From: CAZMRF01 sp964568735
Lineage (GTDB): Bacteria > Acidobacteriota > Polarisedimenticolia > JACPZX01
Direction of reading: 5' to 3'
DNA length: 64,000 nucleotides
Assembly (NCBI GenBank): GCA_964568735.1
Contig: CAZMRF010000009.1
Span: forward strand, 36,598-100,597
A program made the position numbers and the translations under genes. The notes beneath the pieces were generated by a model, which was not told the origin of the DNA, made no database searches, and was given only the letters and a program-made list of their open reading frames with translations. Positions 52,856-61,113 of the stretch are shown piece by piece. Position 1 is the first letter of the stretch. Every line of letters begins with the position of its first letter.

Positions 52856-53470
52856 ATGGCGAATCCCCCAGAGGAAGCAGCTTTTTCAGTGATACAGTTG
52901 GTTTCATCTGCCCTCAGCTTCCTTGGGGGCTTTCTCGCAGCTGTTTTCTCCGAGCCCGTTCGGAGGAGAGTCTTCGGGCCACGCTTGGTTATCGAGTACG
53001 AGCATAGCCCCGAATGCCGCCTCTTGACACCGCTTCTGAGCTCGCCGGACCGCAAGGCTTACTACGTTCGGGTCAGAGTTCGAAATGTGAAGCCGATGCT
53101 GGCCTTATCGTGTCGAGGATACCTGGTTGGCGTCGACTGGGCTCGGGACGGGAAACCCTTCGCCCCGACTCGGTACACTGATGTAATACCTCTCAAGTGG
53201 TCCTATCGGGAAGAATTTGGCTACGAACCTCTTGACATCCCCGTTGGCGTCCCGTTTTACCTTGATGTCTTCTCGACCCTTGATGGATCATCAGAGTTCA
53301 AGCCATCCATCGAGGTCATGCCCACACGGTGTGTAGGAGAGTTCCAAAAGCCTGGCACGTACCGTTTCATAATCGCCGTATCGGGCGATAGCGTTCGACC
53401 TGTAGTGAAACGTCTACTAGTTCAGTGGAAGGAGAACTGGGAGAACTTCCTCGTCACGCCCGAATCGTAG
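52856..53470 (+). CDS. Membrane-anchored protein of unknown function in the defence-like island
   Basis: A 204-residue product. A hydrophobic helix near the N-terminus (VIQLVSSALSFLGGFLAAVF) is followed by a cytoplasmic or periplasmic beta-rich domain (VIEYEHSPECRLL...YYVRVRVRNVKPMLALSCRGYLVGVDW). N-terminal anchor plus a soluble beta domain of this size occurs in several uncharacterised defence-associated proteins, but I cannot place it in a family. It is 90 bases after the Mrr-like gene and 107 before the zinc-ribbon gene, in the same direction, so the genes may form an operon. Confidence 0.6.
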   Translation: MANPPEEAAFSVIQLVSSALSFLGGFLAAVFSEPVRRRVFGPRLVIEYEHSPECRLLTPLLSSPDRKAYYVRVRVRNVKPMLALSCRGYLVGVDWARDGKPFAPTRYTDVIPLKWSYREEFGYEPLDIPVGVPFYLDVFSTLDGSSEFKPSIEVMPTRCVGEFQKPGTYRFIIAVSGDSVRPVVKRLLVQWKENWENFLVTPES

Positions 53471-53577
53471 GCGGTCCGACTCAGGAGGCAGAGGCCTCGC
53501 GTCGCGCCTACCTACAGTAGTTGGTATGCATGCAAACGGCGACCTTCGACGCGGCAAGTTGACCCTGGAGGCACTGA

Positions 53578-53919
53578 ATGATCCAGCACCCTATCGATCC
53601 GAAGATTCGCGAGATCTGGAGGCTGTTTCCTCTCCGGCTCCCAGGTCGGTCGGAGTCGTGGTGTTGCCGGATGCCAACCATCTTGGTTCAAAGCATGAGT
53701 GGTGGGTTTGTCACCCGGAGCTGCTCAAGGTGCGGCAAGAAGGAGACGCTGCCAGAAGCCGTTTTTCTCGGCGAACTTGACCTCTGGGTGGCATGCCCAA
53801 AGTGCCGTCTGCGGATGGCCCCGAGAGTCCTCGAGGACAAGAATTATGGCTATGCCTGCGAGGACGATCAACTCATCATCCGACTCTGCGATCTGCTACC
53901 CCGATGGGAGGATTTGTAG
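53578..53919 (+). CDS. Small zinc-ribbon protein
   Basis: A 113-residue product with GGAGG six bases before the ATG at 53578. Two CxxC pairs (CSRCGK and CPKCR) spaced about 27 residues apart form a likely zinc ribbon in the middle; the tail is acidic. The first ~55 residues have no recognised pattern, and a later start is possible. The stop codon overlaps a GTG of the next small gene (TAGTG), which argues for translational coupling. A nucleic-acid- or protein-binding adapter role in the island is a guess. Confidence 0.5.
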   Translation: MIQHPIDPKIREIWRLFPLRLPGRSESWCCRMPTILVQSMSGGFVTRSCSRCGKKETLPEAVFLGELDLWVACPKCRLRMAPRVLEDKNYGYACEDDQLIIRLCDLLPRWEDL

Positions 53920-54164
53920 TGCAGGTAGCGCGTGACGGCAAGGGCCAGAGTGTCGTTGAAGTCTCATGGTCTCCCGACGCGCAGTTCCGCGTCACATGCG
54001 TTCCACAGTCCTGGGTCGGGAACGAAGGCATTCGCCTCCAGTGCTCGGCGCCAGCAAGAGCGGACCGGACTCGTGATCCATTGTGGGTTCGCGTACGATC
54101 AACAGAAGTCGATTCAACACCGCCACTCGATAGAGCGCCAGAAAGGGATCGGGCGTGTGAGTAG
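53919..54164 (+). CDS. Small protein coupled to the helicase-nuclease gene
   Basis: About 81 residues. The GTG at 53919 shares its G with the preceding TAG stop, and the gene's own stop (TAG, 54162-54164) overlaps the GTG start of the giant gene by eight bases. An in-frame ATG at 53904 is an alternative start. The product begins QVARDGKGQSVVEVSWSPD and has two cysteines in the middle, with an Arg/Asp-rich tail. No family is recognised. Its position, coupled on both sides, suggests that it is translated and works with the helicase-nuclease, perhaps as a regulator. Confidence 0.4.
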   Translation: MQVARDGKGQSVVEVSWSPDAQFRVTCVPQSWVGNEGIRLQCSAPARADRTRDPLWVRVRSTEVDSTPPLDRAPERDRACE

Positions 54165-57100
54165 CTCGGCTCGTCAGCAGACAGTCATCCAGGCGATTAG
54201 GCAGTGGCAGACCCGGCTGCTGCAACTCGATCGCCGCAACGCGCTGCTCTACTTCGGAATGGGCAAGCGGGGAGTGACGCTCCGGGGCTCTGAACCGGAC
54301 GTGCTCCTTGAGCGGCTCGCCTCATCGCGGTCTGGCCTGAAGTTCATGTACGCGGAGCGCATCCGTGCGAGCAGAGTCGAGTTGTTCCAGGTCCCCTCGC
54401 CGACTGAGGATGAGCCACTAGAACCGCAGGTGCGACTTCGGCCCGGCGATCTCGACACGGACTTGGCGCCGCTCGAGTTGCAGAAGCGCCTTGGCGCGTT
54501 GAGCAAGCGTGATCGGGAGTGGCAAGAGGAGCAGGGGCTAAACGTTCTATTCATCGCGCTCGGCTTCCTACGTTGGGTGGACGAGGACCAGGAATCTGCA
54601 TGCTCGCCGATCCTCCTCGTTCCGTGTGACCTATCGCGTGATTCTCCGCGTGAGCCCTACATACTCGTCGAGGAAGACTCTGACGACCCGGTAGTGAACC
54701 AAACCCTTCGTCATAAGCTCGCAACGACGTGCGGCATCATTCTCCCGGAGTTCGCCGAGCAGACGATCGCGGAGTACTTGGCAGCAGTCGGCCGCCTCGT
54801 GGCTGGCCGCCAAGGCTGGTCCGTCGAGCGGACCATCGTGGTTGCGACCTTCCCGTTCTCTAAGCTCGCGATGTGGGAGGACCTCGATCTGATGGCGTCG
54901 ACGGGTGTTACGCATCCTCTTGTCCGCCGTCTTGCGGGGGATGCGGATGCGCGCGTCGAAGAACCCGACAATGGTGGGGTCGCGGTCCCCAAGGATGATG
55001 CACGGCTTCAAGGGGCGCGGCTGGACGACCTGCTCGACGTTCGCGACCAGCACACGGTCGTGGATGCTGATTTTAGTCAGCTTCGGGCGATCGAGTTGGC
55101 GCGGTCTGGAGCCAATCTCGTGATCCACGGACCGCCCGGTACTGGCAAGAGCCAAACGATCGCCAACATCGTCGCCACGCTCCTCGCCGAAGGGCGGCGT
55201 GTGCTCTTTGTGAGCGAGAAAACCGCAGCCCTCGACGTGGTCAAGCGACGCCTCACGGATGTCGGACTGGGTGGGTTTTGCCTCGATCTCCACAGTGATC
55301 GTGGCAGAAAGACATCGGTGTACACTCAGCTCCGCGCAGCGCTGGATCAGCCTCCGGTTGATCCACAAGAGTTCCCATACGAGCGGCTGGTCGCGTGCCG
55401 TGACGAGCTGAACGCAATCGTGCGCGCGCTCCACGAAATCCGCCAGCCGCTGGGACTCTCCGCCTTCGCCGTCCACGGGTATGTCGCAGCGATTGGAGAT
55501 GCTCCGCACCTAGGTTGCATCGTTCGAGACGTAGGAGCCCTCGACGCGGATCGACTGCGACGGCTCCAAGACGTAGTACGCAGAATCGCGCGTCGTGCGG
55601 CGGAGTTTCGGGAACACAATACGAGCCGATGGCGTTCTCTGGGACCGATCGGACTGTCCCCGCGCCTTGCCGACGCGGTACGCGGCGACCTCGCGCAGAT
55701 CCAGTCGGCACTCGATTCCATAGTGCACGCGACGGGGAATGCCGCGACGGCATGCGGGATCGTCGCACCGAGAACTCTGCCCGAGGTGACACATCTCGTT
55801 CGCATACTCGCCCACCTCAAGAGCGCCCCGGGTGCACCTGCCCTCCAGTGGCTCGAACTCGGGGGACTCGAGCGCGGGCGCGAGCATGCGAGCTCCATGC
55901 GAGGTGAGGTGGCGGACAGAAAAGCCCTTCTCGGTACTCTGTTGTCTGCGGTTAGCGCTGCGCCTCCAGGGCCTCGAAGCCGAGCGTGGCTCGATTGCAC
56001 TCGGACGGTTTCTGCCGAAGCCTCGCGCTGGGCTCAGACAGTCGGTCCGCATTGGAGCAAGGTCTTGGTCACGGACTCGCAGTCCAAGACGGCGGAGTGG
56101 CGGGGAATCGCTAGCGCGCTCGCCGCGCTCGTCGACGCGTCGAGGCACTTGCAGGGTTTGTTGGGAGTCACACAATTGCTCGACTCGCGCGTGGAGGCGG
56201 ACGCGGCGGTGGACCTCGCCATGCGGTTGGTGAGAATCGGCCCGGTGCCTGTGGTCTGGAGCACTGTTGAGGCAATCCTCGCGGTTCGCGCGGAAGTCTC
56301 GACCGCCAGACAGGTGAGCAAGGATCTCGCTGAGACGAAGCGCCAGCTCGCAGCCGTCTTTGGGCCTGAGATCGTCGAGCGGGTGGATGAAGACATGCTC
56401 GTGCGCTACCGGACAGACTATCGATCGTCCTGGCGATTGCTGCGACCGATGTATCGTCATGACCAGCGAGCACTACGGGGCTGCCTCAAGCGCCCAGGAA
56501 AGCTGTCGGTAGACGAGGCCACGATCGCTATCGAGCGCGCGCTGGCGGTTAGGCGGCTCCGATCACGCTGGTCGGAGACGGCACCGAGAGTTCGGGATCT
56601 CCTGGGAGATCGCTTCTCGGGAGTAGATTCGGACTGGCCCAGCATCGAATCTGCGCTCGAGGCCATCGTGTGTATCTACCGGGAGCATCCTGCGCAGGTA
56701 TCAGCCCTCTACTCGGTCCTAGCTGACCCAGAAGCTCTCACTCGTGTCGAAGAGTCCGCGCGGCGAGTTAGGGACTGCATTACCGCCGCAGATACCATGT
56801 GGCCAGACGGTGCCTCCCGCCGCGGGGATCATATTCCCGAGATGTCATCCGACGCGGGGGCGTTTGCGGAAGCCGCTCGAAGTGTCAGCGATGTGCTCGA
56901 TGCACTGGGTCCATTCGTTAGACGTCCGCTCGATTTGGACGTACTCATCAAACTTCTGCAAGTAAGTGTGCACCTGCACGAACTCGAAGAGCGGGCGGCG
57001 GCCGCATCCGAGTCTCGGGTCCGCGCGATCGGTAGCTTCTACTCTGGCTGGTTGACGGATCTCGATGCGCTCGAAGTCATGCTCGAATGGACACGAGAGC

Positions 57101-59793
57101 TTCTGGCCCTGACGCAATGCCCGCCACCTACGGCATTGGCGGAGCGTGTGACTCAACCACTTCCGGCGGGGACGTATGCGACAGAGGAGGCGGCGATCAC
57201 CGGCAAGGTTGTGCACCTTCGCTCGGCCTTTGATGCCGCTGCAACGCGGTTCCCCGAGGCCCAACTGCCCTGGGGCTCATGGAGTCGTGCACCGTTCGAT
57301 ATCGCACGCATGTGGTGCGAGGATCTCTATGCGAATGCTGAGGGTGCAAGCGATTGGGTGGAGTACCGGTCCGCGATCGAGACACTTGATGCCTTGGTCG
57401 GGCCGCTCGTTGCCGATGCTCTTCGAGCCGCGACAGACGACGCCTCATTGGCTCCCGACATTGTGCTCCGTCACGTGTACATTTCGTGGTTGGAGCATGT
57501 CTACAATGACGTGCGTGCCCTGCAGTTCGCCCCGAGAGATCTGGAGGACACAGTCCGAGAGTTCCGAGCACTCGACGCGCGCCTCCCGCTTGCGGCTCGT
57601 GAACGTGTGAGGGCGAGATGCCTTGCGGGCCTCGAAGGCGTTTCGAACTCGCAGGGAAGGGGGGAACTCGGCGTACTCAGCCACCAGCTTTCGTTGCGGA
57701 AGCGCCAGATGCCAGTGCGAAAGCTCGTGGCGAGAATCCCGAATCTGCTCCAGAAGCTAAAGCCCTGTTTCATGATGAGCCCACTAGCCGTAAGCCAGTA
57801 CCTGCCTCGAGGAGCCACGGACTCCGACACACTCTCGTTCGAGACGGTGATCTTTGACGAGGCGTCTCAGGTGTTCCCGGAAGACGCGGTACCTGCCGTT
57901 GCGCGCGGCCGGCAGTCCATCGTAGTCGGCGACCAGCAGCAACTTCCCCCTTCTAGCTTCTTCCGAAGCGATGACCCGGATGACGATCACGATGACGACG
58001 ACGATGGAGAGGTCTCGGATAATCGATTGCTCGGCGTCGAGAGCATTCTGGACGTCCTGGTCGGAATGCGAGGCGCGGGCGTGGATGACGTGTACTTGCA
58101 GGTGCACTATCGAAGCCAACACGACGCGCTGATCCGTTACTCGAACCACTACTTCTACGACGATCGACTGCTGACGTTCCCCGCGGCACTCCGCACTCGT
58201 CCGGGTCTGGGCATTCGGTCTATCTACCTGCCTGATGGACGCTTCGAAGCAGGAGGAAGCAGAACGAACCGTGTTGAAGCGGAGCAGGTCGTGCAGATCG
58301 TTTACGAGTTGATGCAGACGCAGCCAGCTACCGAAAGCATCGGTGTCGTCGCGTTGTCGCGGAAACAGGCTGACCTTATCCAGCAGTTGATAGATGTGCG
58401 TCGAATTTCGGATAGGCAGTACGACACGCGCTTCGCGGAGGGAGCGCACGAGCGTTTCTTCGTGAAGAACCTAGAGAACGTCCAGGGCGATGAACGCGAT
58501 CACGTAATCCTGAGCATCGGATACGGGCCGACAACGGCGTCTGGAGTAGTACCCAATCGATTCGGGCCAGTCAACGTCGAGGGTGGCCATCGACGCTTAA
58601 ATGTCGCCGTGAGCCGCGCCCGCAAGAGCATGACCGTCGTGCATTCCCTGCGCCCGGAGGACATCCGCTCCGAGGTACAGGGCGCGAAGCTGCTCCGTCG
58701 CTATCTCGAATTCCTCAGGAGTGGAGAGGCGTCAATCGAAGGCACTATCGACCGATCGGCAGGTGGAGACGCTGAAAGCCCGTTCGAGGACGCTGTTGGT
58801 CGTGCATTGATGCAGCGCGGTTACCGAATTCAGCGGCAGGTCGGATGCGCCAAGTACTCGATCGACATGGCTGTCCTGTCGGAGGATGGGAGCGGGTTCG
58901 ACTTGGGCATCGAGTGTGACGGCGCTGCCTACCACAGGTCACCAAGTGCGCGAGACCGTGATCGGCTGCGACAGGAGATCCTCGAGCGCATGGGATGGCA
59001 CGGGCGGATTCACCGGGTATGGTCCACAGCGTGGATTCGGAACCCGCGAGCGGAACTCGATGCGATCGAACGTGCGATCCAAGACGCTCGCTCGCTACCA
59101 CGCGAGGAACCGACGCCCAATACGGCGACCAGTGGTAGCCCAGCGTGGGGAGGGCCCACGGGACCAAAGGTAGACCGTGGCGGTACTGCACAGTCCGTGA
59201 TCGCGGCTGCAGAGCTTCCGCTTTTCGCAACCTACGCCCAGACTGACTTGAGTGGCTTTCCGCGAGGGGAGGATCTGCGGGAAGAGACGTCAGGGCAAGT
59301 CGCAGATCTCGTGGCGGCAGTGGTTGACGATGAGGCACCAGTCCACGTCGATGTGGTTACCGACCGCGTTCGACGGCACTACATGCTTCAGCGTGCTGGG
59401 CGTCGAGTTCGGGACGCGGTCTTGAAGGGGGTACGGGAGGCGCTCCGACGTAGTTCGATCACCTGGCTACCCCTGACTGGTTCCAGCGGCCGACGGAGCA
59501 AGTTTCTCGTCTCATCCGAAGACCCTGAGATTGAGCCTCGCGGTCTTCTGCAAGACGGCACAGTGCGAGACATCCACCATCTTTGTGACCCTGAGATCGA
59601 GGCTGGCGTGATCCGAGTTGTACGTGCGATGGTCGGTGCATCGAGGGAGGAGGTGATCACCGCGACAGCCCGCGCGTTTGGCTACGCACGCACTGGGCAA
59701 CACGTTGAAGAACGAATGGCTATGGCGGTTGACCGACTACTCGCCAGACACAGGTTGGTCGAACGGGTTGGATCGCTGGTGCTGCCGGATTGA
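54157..59793 (+). CDS. Giant DUF4011-helicase-Vsr/MTES_1575-like nuclease-DUF3320 protein
   Basis: About 1878 residues from the GTG at 54157, preceded by AAGGGA; the frame is open further upstream, but that part lacks coding character. A DUF4011-like N-terminus (WQTRLLQLDRRNALLYF) precedes a superfamily 1 helicase: Walker A HGPPGTGKSQTIANI near residue 324, FVSEKTAALDVVKRRL, Walker B VIFDEASQVFPEDA near 1230, VVGDQQQLPPSSFF, VHYRSQHDALI near 1315, LNVAVSRARKSMTVV near 1485. An acidic insert (DDPDDDHDDDDDGE) sits near 1275. A Vsr/MTES_1575-like nuclease (SPFEDAVGRAL, IECDGAAYHRS near 1585) and a DUF3320-like C-terminus follow. This order matches what I recall of the antiphage protein Hhe. Its composition indicates acquired DNA. 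Confidence 0.8.
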   Translation: MSSSARQQTVIQAIRQWQTRLLQLDRRNALLYFGMGKRGVTLRGSEPDVLLERLASSRSGLKFMYAERIRASRVELFQVPSPTEDEPLEPQVRLRPGDLDTDLAPLELQKRLGALSKRDREWQEEQGLNVLFIALGFLRWVDEDQESACSPILLVPCDLSRDSPREPYILVEEDSDDPVVNQTLRHKLATTCGIILPEFAEQTIAEYLAAVGRLVAGRQGWSVERTIVVATFPFSKLAMWEDLDLMASTGVTHPLVRRLAGDADARVEEPDNGGVAVPKDDARLQGARLDDLLDVRDQHTVVDADFSQLRAIELARSGANLVIHGPPGTGKSQTIANIVATLLAEGRRVLFVSEKTAALDVVKRRLTDVGLGGFCLDLHSDRGRKTSVYTQLRAALDQPPVDPQEFPYERLVACRDELNAIVRALHEIRQPLGLSAFAVHGYVAAIGDAPHLGCIVRDVGALDADRLRRLQDVVRRIARRAAEFREHNTSRWRSLGPIGLSPRLADAVRGDLAQIQSALDSIVHATGNAATACGIVAPRTLPEVTHLVRILAHLKSAPGAPALQWLELGGLERGREHASSMRGEVADRKALLGTLLSAVSAAPPGPRSRAWLDCTRTVSAEASRWAQTVGPHWSKVLVTDSQSKTAEWRGIASALAALVDASRHLQGLLGVTQLLDSRVEADAAVDLAMRLVRIGPVPVVWSTVEAILAVRAEVSTARQVSKDLAETKRQLAAVFGPEIVERVDEDMLVRYRTDYRSSWRLLRPMYRHDQRALRGCLKRPGKLSVDEATIAIERALAVRRLRSRWSETAPRVRDLLGDRFSGVDSDWPSIESALEAIVCIYREHPAQVSALYSVLADPEALTRVEESARRVRDCITAADTMWPDGASRRGDHIPEMSSDAGAFAEAARSVSDVLDALGPFVRRPLDLDVLIKLLQVSVHLHELEERAAAASESRVRAIGSFYSGWLTDLDALEVMLEWTRELLALTQCPPPTALAERVTQPLPAGTYATEEAAITGKVVHLRSAFDAAATRFPEAQLPWGSWSRAPFDIARMWCEDLYANAEGASDWVEYRSAIETLDALVGPLVADALRAATDDASLAPDIVLRHVYISWLEHVYNDVRALQFAPRDLEDTVREFRALDARLPLAARERVRARCLAGLEGVSNSQGRGELGVLSHQLSLRKRQMPVRKLVARIPNLLQKLKPCFMMSPLAVSQYLPRGATDSDTLSFETVIFDEASQVFPEDAVPAVARGRQSIVVGDQQQLPPSSFFRSDDPDDDHDDDDDGEVSDNRLLGVESILDVLVGMRGAGVDDVYLQVHYRSQHDALIRYSNHYFYDDRLLTFPAALRTRPGLGIRSIYLPDGRFEAGGSRTNRVEAEQVVQIVYELMQTQPATESIGVVALSRKQADLIQQLIDVRRISDRQYDTRFAEGAHERFFVKNLENVQGDERDHVILSIGYGPTTASGVVPNRFGPVNVEGGHRRLNVAVSRARKSMTVVHSLRPEDIRSEVQGAKLLRRYLEFLRSGEASIEGTIDRSAGGDAESPFEDAVGRALMQRGYRIQRQVGCAKYSIDMAVLSEDGSGFDLGIECDGAAYHRSPSARDRDRLRQEILERMGWHGRIHRVWSTAWIRNPRAELDAIERAIQDARSLPREEPTPNTATSGSPAWGGPTGPKVDRGGTAQSVIAAAELPLFATYAQTDLSGFPRGEDLREETSGQVADLVAAVVDDEAPVHVDVVTDRVRRHYMLQRAGRRVRDAVLKGVREALRRSSITWLPLTGSSGRRSKFLVSSEDPEIEPRGLLQDGTVRDIHHLCDPEIEAGVIRVVRAMVGASREEVITATARAFGYARTGQHVEERMAMAVDRLLARHRLVERVGSLVLPD

Positions 59794-59907
59794 ATCACAG
59801 GGGGGGCGGCCCAATAACGCCGCTCGCGACTGATTGCAGCGGAGGGCGCAGGGCACGGCCGATGAATCGGAGCCTTTGGGGCCTGAGCGACCAGGTAATG
59901 TTCTACG

Positions 59908-60323
59908 ATGAATGACCAGCCGGTTGCGGACAACATTGAGGATGGAATCCAGGTAGTGGTAGACAGGCTTGTCGATGCGTGGAACCGCCGGGACTGGGCA
60001 TCGTTCAGCCGGCTCTTCGCCGAGGAGGCGGACTATGTCACCGGCTCAGGGAGCGGCTGGCGGGACGTGCACGGATTGACGAGGCTCTCCGGACCCGGGA
60101 GCCCGGGACATCCGGAGTGGATCACGTTCCGCTCGCCGTGGAATCGATCAAGGCTCTCGGGCCTGACGCCTCTCTGCTTCTCTGCGCGTGGCGAATGCGT
60201 CTGGAGGATGCACAGCAGGCCGGTGAGCCGGGCGCTCGAGCGGGTCTCCTGACCATCGTCATGCAGCGAGCGCGCGGCGAGTGGCGCATCCTGGCGCTGC
60301 ACAACACCGACAGAGAAAGCTGA
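59908..60323 (+). pseudogene. SgcJ/EcaC (SnoaL-like) family gene with a frameshift
   Basis: The first part (VVDRLVDAWNRRDWASFSRLFAEEADYVTG) is in one frame, and the second (GRARIDEALR ... LLTIVMQRARGEWRILALHNTD) continues in another. The switch is near 60040-60065 and is explained by loss of one base. Joined together they give an ordinary ~137-residue nuclear-transport-factor-2-fold protein of the SgcJ/EcaC group, of unknown function. A sequencing error is an alternative because the rest is well conserved. It lies just downstream of the helicase-nuclease gene but has core-like composition. Confidence 0.65.
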
Positions 60324-60423
60324 CCCGGTCGAGAGAGTGCGATTGCAGGGCGGAGCTGCCCGGTCATGGGTGTAGGCAGCGATTGGACGGGCCCATAGCT
60401 CGCGAGTGAACCCCCCTCAACCA

Positions 60424-60458
60424 GGTAACTGGACGGCTTGCTACTAGTAATCTGGACG
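60424..60458 (+). repeat. Solo copy of the AAA/DUF4143 promoter-operator sequence
   Basis: These 35 bases match 62416-62450 with three mismatches and contain two CTGGACG boxes 23 bases apart. No AAA/DUF4143 gene follows. The surrounding spacer (60324-60655) has no other recognisable feature. It may mark a lost copy of the module or a second binding site for its product. Confidence 0.6.
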
Positions 60459-60655
60459 CGGCTGCCGCCGGGCTTTGTCCACCGGGTCCGAGGCCAGGGG
60501 AGACCCTCGTCGCGGCCCGGTATCGGCCGGTCTAACATGGGGGCCGGGGCACTCGGCGCGCCTGACCTCTGACGGCTCCTCGCCTCACCCCGTGGGCCAT
60601 CCTGCGCCGTTCGTGCCCGTGCTGATTTCATCCGCTCCAGAGGAGGGAGTAACCG

Positions 60656-61099
60656 ATGCGACAGACCAGGATGCTCTTGTCCGGGATTGCGATATTCGCA
60701 GCCATGGTGACGAGCGGGCCGGCAGCCGCGGCCGGCCAGGTGCTCGTGAACGGGATGCCCCTTCCGCGCGCGCTCGCTTCCATCGATGCTTCGATCGATG
60801 TCACCGAGTTCCGCGACGGGAACGACCCCACGATCGTCAGGCTCATCGCCGGCTCGAAGCGATACGGAGTCTGCGTCCTGACTCCCGATCCGGTCGGTGT
60901 CTTCGATGCGGAGCTGCCGGTCGCGGACTCCGCCGACCACTTCGCGATCGTGGTCGAGGACGGCCGGGAGTTCTCGAGCTGCCTCATGCAGAGCCTCAAC
61001 ATGGTGGAGCGCCCGCAGGGGCGCATGCGAAACAGCGAGCCATTCCAGGCGTACAAGTATTGCCTGCGTTGCGAGAACGTGACGGTCCCGGCTCCTTGA
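60656..61099 (+). CDS. Exported protein of unknown function
   Basis: A 147-residue product with AGGAGGGAG upstream of the ATG. It has a clear signal peptide (MLLSGIAIFAAMVTSGPAAAA). The mature part is acidic and contains four cysteines, the last two in YCLRCENV near the C-terminus; this could bind metal or form disulphides. No family is recognised. The next gene starts only 14 bases after the stop and also encodes an exported protein, so the two are probably cotranscribed. Confidence 0.65.
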   Translation: MRQTRMLLSGIAIFAAMVTSGPAAAAGQVLVNGMPLPRALASIDASIDVTEFRDGNDPTIVRLIAGSKRYGVCVLTPDPVGVFDAELPVADSADHFAIVVEDGREFSSCLMQSLNMVERPQGRMRNSEPFQAYKYCLRCENVTVPAP

Positions 61100-61113
61100 G
61101 GGGGAACGAATTC

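Noticed and set aside
53932..54156. An N-terminal extension of the giant helicase-nuclease.
   Set aside because: The extension is Ser/Arg/His low-complexity and overlaps another coupled small frame, and the DUF4011-like pattern begins right after the GTG at 54157.
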